64,000 bases of DNA, taken from the NCBI RefSeq assembly GCF_009601765.2, contig NZ_CP045699.1:1054001-1118000 (forward strand). Reading direction: 5' to 3'. Position numbers and translations under genes: made by a program. Shown piece by piece: positions 1 through 11,273 of the stretch (the stretch's first letter is position 1; each line of letters opens with the position of its first letter). This DNA comes from Vibrio algicola. GTDB lineage: Bacteria; Pseudomonadota; Gammaproteobacteria; Enterobacterales; Vibrionaceae. A model generated the notes under the pieces. The model was not told the origin of the DNA, ran no database searches, and saw only the letters and a program-made list of their open reading frames with translations.

Positions 1-575
<575 letters not shown>

Positions 576-609
576 CCTCAAAATAGGCTGAAATAGTATT
601 GACCATCCT

Positions 610-642
610 AAAAAGCAGCTTATAATGAACTGCTTTTTTTTT
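610..642 (+). terminator. Rho-independent terminator after icd
   Basis: Inverted repeat AAAAAGCAG / CTGCTTTTT (610-618 and 630-638) with an 11-base loop, followed by an unbroken run of T. It lies 35 bases after the icd stop. Confidence 0.8.
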
Positions 643-881
643 GATGAGAATTAAGTGTTTTCAATTACAGTTATCGAATATTTCAGTAGCAGGAATGACC
701 AGATAATAGTGAAGGTTAGTATAATATTCATGGGCTTTATATTTACGCTTATAATTAAGCGATTCTGCGAACAAATATTTTCAAGTGAGATGGTGATCGT
801 GTTATGACCAAAGCGTATTTAGATTTTGATTCTTCAATCTACTAACAGCATATTTTAAATACTATAAAATATACCGAGAGC

Positions 882-1415
882 TTGGTTAAAGAGTTATCAA
901 AGTCAGATGCCAGTATTAATACAGTTTTTTCAGCCGCCGTTGTCTTAGGCTCTGCTTGGCATGATATTGGTAAAAAGTTTGTGCCTACAGAAGTGCTAAG
1001 AAGCTCCAATAAACTGACTGAGCCCGAATTTTCGGTAATGAAACAACATTCACAACTTGGTTTTGACTTTTTTAAAACGGTTAAAAGTGATTACGATCTG
1101 GATACTCAAAAGATCATAAGTGATGTTATTTTATATCATCATGAGCGATACGATGGTTCAGGTTATCCTGCCGGTTTAATGGGTAGCGATATACCACTTA
1201 GTGCTCGAATTGTTGCGGTTACCGATGTATTTGAAGCATTAAACTCTTCGTGTCGAACCTATAAATGCCAATATAGTTTTGAACAATCGAAAACAACCAT
1301 TGTCGAGGGAAGGGGAACTTTGTTTGATCCTATTGTAGTTGATGCTTTTTTAGCGATTGCTTCAGAATGGGAAAAAATTCTATATTTCACTTGTTGCCCA
1401 GGCAAGTGTACTTAA
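882..1415 (+). CDS. Short HD-GYP domain protein, possibly truncated by a nonsense codon
   Basis: The reading frame begins at a TTG (882) and encodes 177 residues with the HD-GYP signature of cyclic-di-GMP phosphodiesterases: HDIGK at 27-31, then HHERYDGSGYP at 86-96 and LSARIVAVTDVFEAL. No receiver or sensor domain is present. An ATG at 804 lies in the same frame, and the 13 codons after it run up to a TAA at 843-845. Reading on through that TAA gives a continuous protein, so the gene may carry a C-to-T nonsense change (CAA to TAA) or be expressed only from the weak TTG start, which has just GAGAG two bases before it. The first-helix histidine typical of active HD domains is not obvious. Activity is therefore doubtful, while family membership is clear. 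Confidence 0.75.
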   Translation: MVKELSKSDASINTVFSAAVVLGSAWHDIGKKFVPTEVLRSSNKLTEPEFSVMKQHSQLGFDFFKTVKSDYDLDTQKIISDVILYHHERYDGSGYPAGLMGSDIPLSARIVAVTDVFEALNSSCRTYKCQYSFEQSKTTIVEGRGTLFDPIVVDAFLAIASEWEKILYFTCCPGKCT

Positions 1416-1435
1416 TTTAGATAAAGTGACAGACA

Positions 1436-1460
1436 AAATAAAAGCGACATAATTGCCGCT
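1436..1460 (-). terminator. Probable terminator after cspD
   Basis: On the minus strand AGCGGCA / TGTCGCT form a 7-bp stem with one G-U pair and a 4-base loop, followed by TTTTATTTT. It lies about 30 bases beyond the cspD stop. Confidence 0.6.
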
Positions 1461-1489
1461 CAAAAAGAAGATAATTGCTACTACGGCTA

Positions 1490-1708
1490 TTATTTACTTT
1501 GGTCTTCGACCGGCATGACTAAGCTTGCATGAGACCCTTTAGGTCCACTTTCCACTTCATAGGATACTTGTTGGCCAGCTTTTAGTGTGCGGTAACCATC
1601 CATCTTTATTGTGGAGTAGTGAGCAAAGATATCGCCTTCCTCTCCTTCAGGGCAAATGAATCCAAATCCTTTGGCATTGTTAAACCATTTAACTGTTCCT
1701 GTAGCCAT
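1490..1708 (-). CDS. cspD: Cold-shock-domain protein CspD
   Basis: A 72-residue single cold-shock domain with RNP1 (KGFGFI) at about residues 14-19 and RNP2-like DIFAHYS. The sequence tracks E. coli CspD closely (GTVKWFNNAKGFGFICPEG, IFAHYSTI, MDGYRTLKAGQ, GPKGSHAS). In E. coli CspD binds single-stranded nucleic acid and inhibits replication in stationary phase. The start was set at the second ATG (1708) because GAGGG sits 9 bases before it, whereas it abuts the first ATG at 1717. The gene is divergent from clpS-clpA, the same arrangement as in E. coli. Confidence 0.92.
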   Translation of the reverse strand: MATGTVKWFNNAKGFGFICPEGEEGDIFAHYSTIKMDGYRTLKAGQQVSYEVESGPKGSHASLVMPVEDQSK

Positions 1709-2148
1709 GCTGTACATCCCTCATGCTTTTTAACGAAGATCACGGTTAATTTTTTAACCACTCAGCACATAATTTAGACAATCATTGCTAACAGTCAATA
1801 GTTTTGAGTGATAATTGCCCGATGAATAGCAAAATAACAGAGGTCGATTTAACTTTTCATTAACTATTGATGTTGTGATAGGTACTTTTTATATAAGCAC
1901 GTTCTGAATTTTGGTTGTTTTTTGAGCGAATTAGTTGCGAGATTTTACCAATAGTGATCTTTTATTTGCAGGGATGGCATTGGTGCATTAGTCTCTTAAT
2001 TAGAAGGGAATTTGATTGGTCTGTTTCAACAAGATTATTGCAGCAAGGTGGCCGCCAGTTTTTAATGTGAACCGATAGCTATAATCAACCAGCTTTGGCC
2101 CAACCAGCTAAACCAATCATTAAAGTAGTAAATAAGTAGAATTTTATA
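1709..2148. other. Divergent intergenic region cspD / clpS, no gene seen
   Basis: About 440 AT-rich bases between the two divergent genes. No open frame with a convincing ribosome site is visible on either strand. It must hold the promoters of both genes. The best plus-strand candidate is TTGATG (1867-1872), 17 bases, then TATATA (1890-1895), about 250 bases before clpS. That is a motif match only. Confidence 0.5.
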
Positions 2149-2469
2149 ATGAGTAATCAATACCAATGGTCAGCACCGGGTCTCGACCTTCTAGAACATG
2201 AAAAGACGAAAGTTAAACCGCCGGCGATGTATAACGTGATCTTGAATAACGACGATTACACACCGATGGATTTTGTTATCGAAATTTTGAATCGATTTTT
2301 CTCCATGGATTTGGAGAGCGCAACTCAAGTGATGTTGAAAGTACATTTTGATGGTAAAGCAATTTGCGGCACATTTACGGCTGAAGTTGCTGAAACGAAA
2401 GTCATGCAGGTTTCAATGCATGCCAAACAAAATGATCATCCTTTGTTGTGCACAATGGAACAGGTGTAA
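2149..2469 (+). CDS. clpS: ATP-dependent Clp protease adaptor ClpS
   Basis: A 106-residue adaptor that binds proteins with N-terminal Leu, Phe, Tyr or Trp and hands them to ClpAP. The core motif [20 protein letters not shown] (residues about 28-47) carries the NDDYTPMxFV residues that form the N-degron pocket and dock ClpA, and the conserved [10 protein letters not shown] follows. It sits 100 bases upstream of clpA in the same direction, with which it works directly. Length and arrangement are normal for gammaproteobacteria. Confidence 0.97.
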   Translation: MSNQYQWSAPGLDLLEHEKTKVKPPAMYNVILNNDDYTPMDFVIEILNRFFSMDLESATQVMLKVHFDGKAICGTFTAEVAETKVMQVSMHAKQNDHPLLCTMEQV

Positions 2470-2569
2470 ACCTGGCTAAGACTTAGCTTAGCTGTTTTGA
2501 TTAGATTGGGTCTGAAACAAGCTCAGTCTAAACAGGTAGTAAAGTGAGTTGTTCTTTGGGGAGATAGCT

Positions 2570-4834
2570 ATGCTAAATAAAGAATTAGAAACAAGCTTGA
2601 ACGGGGCATTCGTACGTGCCAGAGAAAAGCGCCATGAGTTTATGACCGTAGAGCATCTTCTATTGGCATTGCTCGATAACCCATCAGCCAATGAAGCTTT
2701 ATCTGCTTGCCAAGCCGATATTGATATCTTGCGCCAAGAGCTTGATATTTTTATTGATCAAACTACACCGCTGATTGTAGAAGCGGATGAAGAGCGTGAA
2801 ACTCAACCTACGCTTAGTTTTCAACGCGTGTTACAACGAGCTGTTTTTCATGTGCAATCTTCGGGTCGTAGCGAAGTAGCAGGCGCAAACGTATTGGTCG
2901 CGATCTTCAGCGAGCAAGAATCTCACGCCGCTTACTTATTAAAGAAAAATGATATTAGTCGTTTAGATATTGTTAATTTCATCTCTCATGGCATCCGTAA
3001 AAATGATGCTGACACGGGTGCGGATTCGCCTCACTCTCTTAATGAAGATCAAGCTCAAGATAATAACTCAGAAGAAAGGTTGGATAGCTTTGCCACTAAC
3101 CTCAATGAAGTAGCGAAAAAAGGCCAAATAGATCCATTGATCGGTCGTGATCATGAACTTGAAAGAACCATTCAAGTATTGTGTCGCCGTCGTAAAAACA
3201 ACCCATTACTGGTCGGTGAAGCTGGTGTGGGGAAAACGGCGATTGCGGAAGGGCTCGCTTGGCGTATTATTGAAGGACAAGTGCCAGATGTGATCAAAGA
3301 TAGTGTGATTTATTCATTGGATATTGGCTCGCTTCTGGCGGGAACAAAATATCGAGGTGATTTTGAAAAACGCTTTAAAGCCATTTTAAAGCAGCTTGAG
3401 AAAGAAGAAGACAGTATTCTATTTATTGATGAAATTCATACCATTATCGGTGCTGGCGCTGCATCTGGTGGACAAGTTGATGCCGCGAACTTAATTAAAC
3501 CATTATTAAGTAATGGTAAGTTGCGCTGTATCGGTTCGACCACGTATCAAGAATTTAATACTATTTTTGAAAAAGAAAGAGCACTAGCACGTCGCTTCCA
3601 AAAGATTGATATTTTAGAGCCATCGATTGACGATACCACCAAGATTTTGATTGGTTTGAAATCGAAATATGAAGAACATCATGACGTGCGCTTTAGTAAT
3701 AAAGCATTGCGTGCTGCGGTTGAACTGTCGGCTAAGTACATTAACGAGCGCCATTTACCAGATAAAGCCATCGATGTAATGGATGAAGCGGGCGCACGTT
3801 GTCGTTTAGCGCCAGTTAATAAGCGTAAGAAAACCGTCAATGTCGCGGATATTGAATCTATTGTGGCTAAAATGGCGCGTATTCCAGAAAAATCAGTGTC
3901 ATCTTCAGATAAAGAGGTATTAGCCAAACTTGATAGCCGCCTCAAAATGTTGGTATTTGGACAAGATCCTGCCATTGATGTGCTGTGTGAGGCGATTAAG
4001 CTCACGAGGGCAGGTTTAGGGCATGAACATCAACCGGTTGGGTCATTCTTGTTTGCGGGGCCTACCGGTGTCGGTAAAACGGAAGTGACCGTGCAGTTGT
4101 CTAAGTTACTTGGAGTGGAATTATTGCGCTTTGATATGTCTGAATACGGCGAACGTCATTCAGTCAGTCGTTTAATTGGCGCGCCTCCAGGTTATGTTGG
4201 TTATGATCAAGGTGGCCAACTGACTGATGCGGTGATCAAACATCCTCATTCAGTCGTACTGCTAGATGAGATTGAAAAAGCTCACGGTGATGTATTTAAC
4301 TTGTTATTACAAGTGATGGATAACGGCACCTTAACCGATAACAATGGCCGAAAAGCCGATTTCCGCAATGTTATTTTAGTGATGACAACCAATGCAGGCG
4401 TTAAAGAAACTGAGCGTCAATCGATTGGTCTTATTCAACAAGACAGCAGCCATGATGCGATGTCGGAAATCAAAAAACTATTTACGCCAGAGTTTAGAAA
4501 CCGTTTAGACAACATCATTTGGTTTAATAGCTTGAGTGAAAGCATGATCTATCAAGTGGTTGATAAGTTTATTGTTGAACTGCAAGCGCAATTAGATGTG
4601 CGTGGCGTGTCGATGGAGGTATCAGAAGATGCTCGTCATTGGTTAGCGCATTTAGGCTATGACAAAACGATGGGGGCTCGTCCTATGGGGCGCGTGATCC
4701 AAGATAAACTGAAAAAGCCATTGGCCAATGAACTGTTGTTTGGTTCGCTAGTGGGGGGCGGTACGGTAAAAATTGGCTTGAAAGACGATAAATTAGAATT
4801 TATCTATTCAAATCAAGAAGAAGCGGTACATTAA
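2570..4834 (+). CDS. clpA: ATP-dependent Clp protease ATP-binding subunit ClpA
   Basis: A 754-residue class I Hsp100 unfoldase that feeds substrates to ClpP. It has a Clp N-terminal repeat domain (1 to about 145), a first AAA+ module with Walker A GEAGVGKT near residue 215, and a second with GPTGVGKT near residue 496. The usual arginine-finger regions are present, as is a C-terminal D2-small domain. The start MLNKELE (2570) matches E. coli ClpA and has GGGGAG six bases before it. An in-frame TTG at 2549 has no such site. ClpS is encoded just upstream, and bpt and aat, which generate ClpS-recognised N-termini, lie just downstream on the other strand. Confidence 0.97.
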   Translation: MLNKELETSLNGAFVRAREKRHEFMTVEHLLLALLDNPSANEALSACQADIDILRQELDIFIDQTTPLIVEADEERETQPTLSFQRVLQRAVFHVQSSGRSEVAGANVLVAIFSEQESHAAYLLKKNDISRLDIVNFISHGIRKNDADTGADSPHSLNEDQAQDNNSEERLDSFATNLNEVAKKGQIDPLIGRDHELERTIQVLCRRRKNNPLLVGEAGVGKTAIAEGLAWRIIEGQVPDVIKDSVIYSLDIGSLLAGTKYRGDFEKRFKAILKQLEKEEDSILFIDEIHTIIGAGAASGGQVDAANLIKPLLSNGKLRCIGSTTYQEFNTIFEKERALARRFQKIDILEPSIDDTTKILIGLKSKYEEHHDVRFSNKALRAAVELSAKYINERHLPDKAIDVMDEAGARCRLAPVNKRKKTVNVADIESIVAKMARIPEKSVSSSDKEVLAKLDSRLKMLVFGQDPAIDVLCEAIKLTRAGLGHEHQPVGSFLFAGPTGVGKTEVTVQLSKLLGVELLRFDMSEYGERHSVSRLIGAPPGYVGYDQGGQLTDAVIKHPHSVVLLDEIEKAHGDVFNLLLQVMDNGTLTDNNGRKADFRNVILVMTTNAGVKETERQSIGLIQQDSSHDAMSEIKKLFTPEFRNRLDNIIWFNSLSESMIYQVVDKFIVELQAQLDVRGVSMEVSEDARHWLAHLGYDKTMGARPMGRVIQDKLKKPLANELLFGSLVGGGTVKIGLKDDKLEFIYSNQEEAVH

Positions 4835-4894
4835 GCACAATATAAGCCTATTTGTAAGGCACTTGCCGTAACAGTGAAGAGGCAAGTAAGGCAT

Positions 4895-4926
4895 AAAAAA
4901 ACCGAAGCTCATGGCTTCGGTTTTTT
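4895..4926. terminator. Bidirectional terminator between clpA and infA
   Basis: AACCGAAGC / GCTTCGGTT hairpin with a 4-base loop, flanked by A-run and T-run, so it can act for clpA (plus) and infA (minus). A second, weaker hairpin ACTTGCC / GGCAAGT lies at 4861-4887. Confidence 0.85.
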
Positions 4927-4979
4927 AATTAGGTCAATTCGATAATGTTAAATCATCAAATTATCATCGTAATGGATGA

Positions 4980-5198
<219 letters not shown>

Positions 5199-5314
5199 TT
5201 AATCCTCTTACCGAAACTTGGCTTATTTTTAACTGTTAGAAACGACAGTTTAAATAGGGGGTAATTATCTCAAGCTCATAAAAATAGAGCCTAAGATCAA
5301 AGTTGTTGCGTATT

Positions 5315-6007
5315 CTACCCTTGCCAACGTTGATTTACTAGCTTTTGATGGTGATGAAAGCGAACTTTGTAATTCATCGCTGGACAATCATCCACTTGGT
5401 AACCTAAATATAGCCATTGTTTGGCCAATTTTTTGCATTGCTCTAATTGCAATAAAATACACAAGGTTCCTAGTGATAGCGGGTGATCGGGTTGAAAGAA
5501 GGTGTAAAAAGCACTCAAGCAGTCATCAAGGTTATCGGTTACTGCTACCGCAATCAATTTGTCGTCTTCATAGACATGTAAAAATTGCGGCTCCATCCAA
5601 TCAGTGTGCGAAAATTGGTCAAATGTTTCTTTGTTGGCTGGGTACATACTGCCAGTGCTGTGTCGCTGATTGATGTATTGTTCATAAAGATCGAACCACT
5701 GTGGATCCAGCTCAGATTGAAATACCCAACGTAACCCCGCCGCTTTATTTCGTATTCGTTTTTGACTTTTAGACAGTTGAATATGATTGACCGATAAGCG
5801 AATCGACTGACAGGCGTTACATTCATCGCAATGCGGTTTGTAAATCATATTGCCACTACGACGAAATCCATTGGCGAGAAACAACGCGTAATGCTCCGTG
5901 CTGTGGCAATCATCATCAAGTACCACCGCAATACGTTCCTCTTGCTCTGGCAAGTAGCTGCAAGGGTGGTTCTCAGTTAAACCAATTCTTATATTCGTAT
6001 TTGACAT
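5315..6007 (-). CDS. bpt: Aspartate/glutamate leucyltransferase Bpt
   Basis: A 230-residue protein of the arginyl-tRNA-protein transferase fold. Bacterial Bpt moves leucine from Leu-tRNA onto N-terminal Asp or Glu, making the protein a ClpS/ClpAP substrate; the activity was shown for V. vulnificus Bpt. Visible marks are the cysteine cluster HCDECNACQSIRL near residues 59-71 and the GFRRSGNMIYKP segment before it. The length is normal. It begins 8 bases after the aat stop, so the two are probably co-transcribed. Older annotations call the family ate (arginyltransferase). The bacterial-type sequence and context favour bpt. Confidence 0.93.
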   Translation of the reverse strand: MSNTNIRIGLTENHPCSYLPEQEERIAVVLDDDCHSTEHYALFLANGFRRSGNMIYKPHCDECNACQSIRLSVNHIQLSKSQKRIRNKAAGLRWVFQSELDPQWFDLYEQYINQRHSTGSMYPANKETFDQFSHTDWMEPQFLHVYEDDKLIAVAVTDNLDDCLSAFYTFFQPDHPLSLGTLCILLQLEQCKKLAKQWLYLGYQVDDCPAMNYKVRFHHHQKLVNQRWQG

Positions 6008-6015
6008 AATAGTTC

Positions 6016-6738
6016 TTATTCTTTTGCAGCAGTAGGTGCATGTAACGTACGAGGTGAAAGCAAATCGCGCTCGATGGTTTTAGTGGTCAGTTGTTGTAAG
6101 GTTTGAATAAATACTGATCGCTCGAAAATATTCACCCCTAAACTGATTAAATGCGCGTTTTCGAGTTGGCAATCAATCAACTTTCCGCCGATAGAATCAA
6201 AATAATAACATAGATGCCAAAAGGCAATTTTTGAGGTGTTTGTTTGTAAAGAGAACATCGACTCACCACAAAAGACCTTTCCAATCAGCAGTCCATATAA
6301 TCCACCGACTAATTGCTCGCCATCCCATACTTCAATTGAATGGCAATGACCCAGCTTGATCAAGTCAATATAAGCTTGTTGCATCTCGGTAGTGATCCAG
6401 GTTTCCTCGGCACTGCGAGTGGAAGCACATAACTCAATCACCTCTTTGGTCGCTTTGTTTAAGCTCACTTGATAATTAGATTGTCGCAAGCACTTTTTTA
6501 AGCTTTTTGATGGCGTAAATTCACTGGGTTTTAAGATCGCGCGTTTAGATGGGCTCCACCATAAAATAGGGTCATCATGAGAGTACCAAGGAAATATGCC
6601 GTTCTGATAAGCAGAAAGTAAGCGGATAGGCGATAGATCGCCACCAAACGCGAGTAGGCCATCGGGATCGGATAATGCCGTTTCAACCGCGGGAAAGGGC
6701 GTGTTGGGGTTTTCAAGGTACGGCAAGTGAATAGTCAT
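6016..6738 (-). CDS. aat: Leucyl/phenylalanyl-tRNA--protein transferase
   Basis: A 240-residue enzyme that adds Leu or Phe from aminoacyl-tRNA to proteins with N-terminal Lys or Arg, creating ClpS-recognised N-degrons. Family motifs FPAVETALSDPDGLLAFGGD, NGIFPWYS, ILWWSPSKRAIL and GGLYGLLIGKVFCGESMFS are all present. It is first in a two-gene unit with bpt, and clpS-clpA lie about 1 to 4 kb away. The start at 6738 gives the usual N-terminus. Confidence 0.96.
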   Translation of the reverse strand: MTIHLPYLENPNTPFPAVETALSDPDGLLAFGGDLSPIRLLSAYQNGIFPWYSHDDPILWWSPSKRAILKPSEFTPSKSLKKCLRQSNYQVSLNKATKEVIELCASTRSAEETWITTEMQQAYIDLIKLGHCHSIEVWDGEQLVGGLYGLLIGKVFCGESMFSLQTNTSKIAFWHLCYYFDSIGGKLIDCQLENAHLISLGVNIFERSVFIQTLQQLTTKTIERDLLSPRTLHAPTAAKE

Positions 6739-6918
6739 AAATTCAATTTTTTGTTCGAGTATTAGATTAAGATATTACAGATGTCAGTTCGAGTAAAATA
6801 CGGTTAACGAAACACCCGCTAGCCTTAACGCATTTTTTTGGTTAATCTGCCTATATCAGTTTCAATGAAGTACTTGTCTCTTCAGTTAATTTTCTAATAT
6901 CAAGGAATATCGTCACGT

Positions 6919-8202
6919 ATGGAAACCCTAACGCTACAACCCATTGATAAAATATCCGGTGAAGTGAACTTACCCGGTTCAAAAAGCGTGTCAAATCGCG
7001 CACTCTTACTTGCTACGCTGGCAACGGGCAAAACACGTCTCACCAATTTACTCGACAGTGATGATATTCGTCACATGTTGACTGCTCTGTCTGCTTTGGG
7101 GGTTCAATACCAGTTATCACATAACAACACGGTATGTGAGATTGAAGGTTTAGGCGGCGTGTTTAATGCGACTCAACCGCTAGAGTTATTTTTAGGTAAT
7201 GCCGGAACGGCGATGCGTCCATTAGCGGCGGCATTATGTTTAGGCCAAGGTGAGTTTGTACTTACTGGCGAGCCAAGAATGAAAGAGCGCCCAATTGGCC
7301 ATTTGGTTGATGCTTTGCGTACTGCTGGCGCGGATATTGATTATCTTGAAAATGATAATTATCCACCATTAAAAATTAATGCGACAGGTTTAAAAGCAGG
7401 TACAGTACGAATAGACGGTTCAATCTCAAGTCAATTCTTAACCGCATTTTTAATGACTGCGCCACTTGCACAAGGTGAGGTTCGGATTGAAATTGAAGGT
7501 GAACTTGTATCGAAACCTTATATCGATATCACTCTCGATATTATGGCCAAATTTGGCGTGCAAGTTGAAAATCAAAACTACCAGTCTTTTGTTATTCCTG
7601 CTGGTCAACATTATCAATCACCAGGCGATTTCCTCGTTGAAGGCGACGCTTCCTCGGCCTCTTACTTTTTAGCTGCTGCGGCAGTAAAGGGCGGGGAGAT
7701 CAAAGTCACCGGTATTGGCAAAAATAGCATCCAAGGGGATATTCAATTTGCGGATGCGCTTGAGAAAATGGGCGCAGAAATAGAGTGGGGCGATGACTAT
7801 GTACTGTGTCGCCGTAAAGATCTTAATGCGATCGATATGGATTTTAACCATATTCCTGATGCCGCAATGACGATTGCCACCGCAGCATTATTCGCCAAAG
7901 GTACCACCGCCATTCGTAACGTCTATAACTGGCGGGTGAAAGAGACCGATCGCTTATCGGCGATGGCAACTGAGTTACGCAAAGTGGGTGCGCAAGTGGA
8001 AGAGGGCAATGATTATATTATTATTACACCACCACAAAAGCTGATCCATGCTGCGATTGATACTTATGATGATCACCGCATGGCAATGTGCTTTTCCCTA
8101 GTGGCGTTGAGTGATACTGCAGTGACGATTAATGATCCGAAATGTACCTCTAAAACCTTCCCGACTTACTTTGAAAAGTTTGAAGCGTTGAGTCAGCATT
8201 AA
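6919..8202 (+). CDS. aroA: 3-phosphoshikimate 1-carboxyvinyltransferase (EPSP synthase)
   Basis: A 427-residue enzyme of the shikimate pathway that joins PEP and shikimate 3-phosphate. The signature [10 protein letters not shown] (about 94-103), [17 protein letters not shown], the N-terminal [14 protein letters not shown], and the C-terminal [13 protein letters not shown] with [11 protein letters not shown] are conserved. Class I glyphosate-sensitive type residues (NAGTAMRP) are seen. A good ribosome site (CAAGGAATAT) precedes the ATG. It feeds chorismate to, among others, the trp operon in this window. Confidence 0.98.
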   Translation: METLTLQPIDKISGEVNLPGSKSVSNRALLLATLATGKTRLTNLLDSDDIRHMLTALSALGVQYQLSHNNTVCEIEGLGGVFNATQPLELFLGNAGTAMRPLAAALCLGQGEFVLTGEPRMKERPIGHLVDALRTAGADIDYLENDNYPPLKINATGLKAGTVRIDGSISSQFLTAFLMTAPLAQGEVRIEIEGELVSKPYIDITLDIMAKFGVQVENQNYQSFVIPAGQHYQSPGDFLVEGDASSASYFLAAAAVKGGEIKVTGIGKNSIQGDIQFADALEKMGAEIEWGDDYVLCRRKDLNAIDMDFNHIPDAAMTIATAALFAKGTTAIRNVYNWRVKETDRLSAMATELRKVGAQVEEGNDYIIITPPQKLIHAAIDTYDDHRMAMCFSLVALSDTAVTINDPKCTSKTFPTYFEKFEALSQH

Positions 8203-8226
8203 TCCGTTTAATAAATAATAAATTTC

Positions 8227-8254
8227 AAGGGCTTCTTTTATAGAAGCTCTTTTT
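8227..8254 (+). terminator. Terminator after aroA
   Basis: AAGGGCTTC / GAAGCTCTT stem with one G-U pair, a 7-base loop and a T-run, 25 bases after the aroA stop. Confidence 0.7.
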
Positions 8255-8376
8255 GTTTGAGCCGTTTTTATTTTGATGATTTAAGAACAAAAATCGAATT
8301 AAACATGAAGTGAGTCCAACTTTTCGCTATAATTTGGCACCTTATTGGTATTCTTCTACTCTCTTGGAGATTTTTT

Positions 8377-9057
8377 ATGTCGTCTCAACATCCGGTTATT
8401 ACCGTCGATGGCCCTAGTGGCGCAGGTAAAGGCACATTGTGCATGCTACTGGCAGACAAGCTTAACTTCCATCTTCTTGATTCCGGAGCAATTTATCGGG
8501 TATTAGCATTAGCGGCTATTCATCATGGCATTGATATTGAATCTGAAGATGCACTTGTTCCAATTGCGACCCATCTTGACGTGCAATTTATTGCTGAGGG
8601 TGAGTTGGTTAAAGTGATCCTAGAAGGTGAAGACGTTTCTAAAGAATTGCGTAAAGAAGAAACCGGTACTGCCGCATCGAAAGTGGCTTCTCTGCCTCGT
8701 GTGCGTGAAGCATTATTACGTCGTCAGCGTGCTTTTGATACTAAGCCTGGTTTAGTGGCGGATGGTCGAGACATGGGAACCGTGGTTTTTCCACAAGCGG
8801 AAGCAAAAATATTCCTTGATGCTGCGGCAGAAGAAAGAGCGCTAAGACGCCTTAACCAGTTGCAACTTAAAGGGTTAAGTGGTAACTTTGACCAACTTTT
8901 ATGCGACATTCAGGAGCGTGATGATCGTGACCGCAACAGAGCGGTAGCGCCTTTACGCCCTGCAGGTGACGCCTTAGTGATTGATTCTACGTCACTTTCT
9001 ATTGAGGAAGTAGTAGAGAAATCGCTAGAATATATCAAATCTAAACTCGCTAAGTAG
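8377..9057 (+). CDS. cmk: Cytidylate kinase
   Basis: A 226-residue nucleoside monophosphate kinase that phosphorylates CMP and dCMP. It shows the P-loop GPSGAGKGT near residue 12, [24 protein letters not shown] and the lid/LID-arm [13 protein letters not shown]. The length equals the E. coli enzyme. It sits directly upstream of rpsA as in most Enterobacterales and Vibrionaceae, and some rpsA transcripts may begin within or before it. Confidence 0.98.
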   Translation: MSSQHPVITVDGPSGAGKGTLCMLLADKLNFHLLDSGAIYRVLALAAIHHGIDIESEDALVPIATHLDVQFIAEGELVKVILEGEDVSKELRKEETGTAASKVASLPRVREALLRRQRAFDTKPGLVADGRDMGTVVFPQAEAKIFLDAAAEERALRRLNQLQLKGLSGNFDQLLCDIQERDDRDRNRAVAPLRPAGDALVIDSTSLSIEEVVEKSLEYIKSKLAK

Positions 9058-9228
9058 CTTTTAGCTCGGTGGGTCTTGCGTTTAGGATTAGATCTTAAAC
9101 GCAGATTTCACTTAGGTTAAATACTTGGCGATAAGGACCGTCGGTCGCAAGGATGATGACTGGCTAATTTATCAACCCCATGCGGTAGGATACCCATGGA
9201 CGTTTAATTATATGAAGATCTTATTATA
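9058..9228 (+). promoter_or_regulatory. rpsA 5' leader with GGA-loop hairpins
   Basis: The 171 bases before rpsA fold into hairpins. One is TGCGTTTA / TAAACGCA at 9077-9103, with GGA opening its loop. A second is CCATG-C-GGTA / TACC-CATGG at 9178-9199, with exactly GGA as the loop and one bulged C. A short GACC / GGTC stem lies between them at 9136-9146. No proper Shine-Dalgarno precedes the rpsA ATG. In E. coli the rpsA leader is known to lack a good SD and to use structured GGA-bearing stems for S1 binding and autorepression. This leader has the same design. The folding was judged by eye. Confidence 0.65.
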
Positions 9229-10899
9229 ATGACTGAATCTTTTGCTCAACTCTTTGAAGAGTCGCTAAACGAACTAGAATTCCGCCCAGGTACTATTGTA
9301 AAAGGTACTGTTGTTGCTATCGAGAACGGTTTCGTTCTTGTAGACGCAGGCCTTAAATCTGAATCTGCTATTCCAGCTGAACAATTCAAGAGCGCTACTG
9401 GCGAACTTGAAGTAGTTGTTGGTGATGAAGTAGATGTAGCGCTTGACGCGGTTGAAGATGGTTTCGGTGAAACTCAACTTTCTCGTGAGAAAGCTAAGCG
9501 TCACGAAGCGTGGATCGTTCTTGAGAAAGCTTGTGAAGAAGCTGAAACTGTTGTTGGTATCATCAACGGTAAAGTGAAAGGCGGTTTCACCGTTGAACTT
9601 AACGGTATCCGTGCATTCCTTCCTGGTTCTCTTGTTGACGTTCGCCCTATTCGCGATACTGCTCACCTAGAAAACAAAGAGCTAGAGTTCAAAGTAATCA
9701 AGCTTGACCAGAAACGTAACAACGTTGTTGTTTCTCGTCGTGCTGTTATCGAATCTGAAAACAGCGTTGAGCGTGACGAACTTCTTGAAACTCTACAAGA
9801 AGGTACTGAAGTTAAAGGTATCGTTAAGAACCTTACTGACTACGGTGCATTCGTTGACCTTGGTGGTGTAGATGGCCTACTTCACATTACAGATATGGCT
9901 TGGAAGCGTGTTAAGCACCCATCTGAGATCGTAAATGTTGGTGATGAAATCCTAGTTAAAGTTCTTAAGTTTGACCGTGAGCGCACTCGTGTTTCTCTAG
10001 GTCTTAAGCAACTTGGCGAAGATCCATGGGTAGCAATCGCTAAGCGTTACCCTGAAGGTCACAAACTAACTGGTCGTGTTACTAACCTAACTGACTACGG
10101 CTGCTTCGTAGAAATCGAAGAAGGCGTTGAAGGTCTAGTACACGTTTCAGAAATGGATTGGACTAACAAAAACATCCACCCATCTAAAGTGGTTAATGTT
10201 GGCGATGAAGTTGAAGTTATGGTTCTTGATATCGACGAAGAACGTCGTCGTATCTCTCTAGGCCTAAAACAATGTAAAGCTAACCCTTGGCAGACTTTCG
10301 CTGAAGCGCAAGCTAAAGGCGACAAAGTAACTGGTAAGATTAAGTCTATCACTGACTTTGGTATCTTCATCGGTCTTGACGGTGGAATCGACGGTCTTGT
10401 TCACTTATCTGACATTTCTTGGAATGCTCAAGGTGAAGAAGCGGTTCGTGACTACAAAAAAGGCGACGAGATCTCTGCAGTTGTTCTAGCAGTAGATGCT
10501 GATCGTGAGCGTATTTCTCTTGGCGTTAAGCAAATGGAAAACGACCCGTTCAATGCATATGTTGCTGACACCAAAAAAGGTACGCTTGTAAACGGTACTG
10601 TTACTGCAGTTGACGCAAAAGGTGCTACAATTGAACTAATTGAAGGTGTTGAAGGTTACATCCGTGCTTCAGAAGCAGCACGTGACCGTATCGAAGACGC
10701 ATCTCTAGTGTTCAGTGTTGGTGATAGTGTTGAAGCGAAATTTACTGGTGTAGACCGTAAAAACCGCGTAATCAACCTATCTATCAAAGCTAAAGACGAA
10801 GCTGAAGAGCAAGAAGCAATGGCTACTCTAAACAAGGTTGATGAATCTTCGTTTGGTAACGCTATGGCTGACGCATTCAAGGCTGCTAAAGGCGAATAA
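9229..10899 (+). CDS. rpsA: 30S ribosomal protein S1
   Basis: A 556-residue protein with six S1/OB repeats, as in E. coli (557). Repeats 3 to 6 are recognisable by [52 protein letters not shown] and [18 protein letters not shown]. It binds mRNA leaders and helps them onto the 30S subunit. Codon use is strongly biased compared with its neighbours (GGT, CGT, GAA, CTA/CTT), as expected for a very highly expressed gene. The start has no clear SD, which fits its S1-dependent autogenous control (see the leader). Confidence 0.98.
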   Translation: MTESFAQLFEESLNELEFRPGTIVKGTVVAIENGFVLVDAGLKSESAIPAEQFKSATGELEVVVGDEVDVALDAVEDGFGETQLSREKAKRHEAWIVLEKACEEAETVVGIINGKVKGGFTVELNGIRAFLPGSLVDVRPIRDTAHLENKELEFKVIKLDQKRNNVVVSRRAVIESENSVERDELLETLQEGTEVKGIVKNLTDYGAFVDLGGVDGLLHITDMAWKRVKHPSEIVNVGDEILVKVLKFDRERTRVSLGLKQLGEDPWVAIAKRYPEGHKLTGRVTNLTDYGCFVEIEEGVEGLVHVSEMDWTNKNIHPSKVVNVGDEVEVMVLDIDEERRRISLGLKQCKANPWQTFAEAQAKGDKVTGKIKSITDFGIFIGLDGGIDGLVHLSDISWNAQGEEAVRDYKKGDEISAVVLAVDADRERISLGVKQMENDPFNAYVADTKKGTLVNGTVTAVDAKGATIELIEGVEGYIRASEAARDRIEDASLVFSVGDSVEAKFTGVDRKNRVINLSIKAKDEAEEQEAMATLNKVDESSFGNAMADAFKAAKGE

Positions 10900-10911
10900 T
10901 ACTGCCTATAG

Positions 10912-10940
10912 AAGGGAGCCGCTATGGCTCCCTTTTTTTT
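10912..10940 (+). terminator. Terminator after rpsA
   Basis: AAGGGAGCC / GGCTCCCTT stem with a 5-base loop and eight T, starting 12 bases after the rpsA stop and ending 32 bases before ihfB. Confidence 0.88.
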
Positions 10941-10972
10941 GATAAAGTTAGAGTAGAATGAGGGAATCACCT

Positions 10973-11257
10973 ATGACTAAGTCTGAATTAATTGAAAGGC
11001 TCTGTGCACAACAGACACACCTATCAGCTAAAGAAATAGAAGATGCTGTAAAGGATATCCTTGAGCATATGGCTAATAAACTAGAAGCAGGTGATCGTAT
11101 AGAAATCCGTGGTTTCGGAAGTTTTTCTCTGCATTATCGTGAACCACGTGTTGGACGTAATCCTAAATCGGGCGAAAAAGTGGAACTGGAAGGTAAATAC
11201 GTTCCTCACTTTAAGCCAGGTAAAGAGCTTCGCGAGCGTGTGAACAGCAGTATTTAA
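10973..11257 (+). CDS. ihfB: Integration host factor subunit beta
   Basis: A 94-residue HU/IHF-family protein that dimerises with IhfA to bend DNA. The flanking-arm region [20 protein letters not shown], with the DNA-intercalating proline context RNPK, and [16 protein letters not shown] are diagnostic. The start MTKSELI (10973) was chosen because AGGGAA lies about 8 bases before it; an ATG five codons upstream lacks this. The position between rpsA and lapA is the conserved one. Confidence 0.96.
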   Translation: MTKSELIERLCAQQTHLSAKEIEDAVKDILEHMANKLEAGDRIEIRGFGSFSLHYREPRVGRNPKSGEKVELEGKYVPHFKPGKELRERVNSSI

Positions 11258-11273
11258 ATCATTGCAAGATGAA

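Noticed and set aside
9274..9666. 130-codon minus-strand frame inside rpsA
   Set aside because: It is antisense to a highly codon-biased gene. The composition explains the absence of stops.
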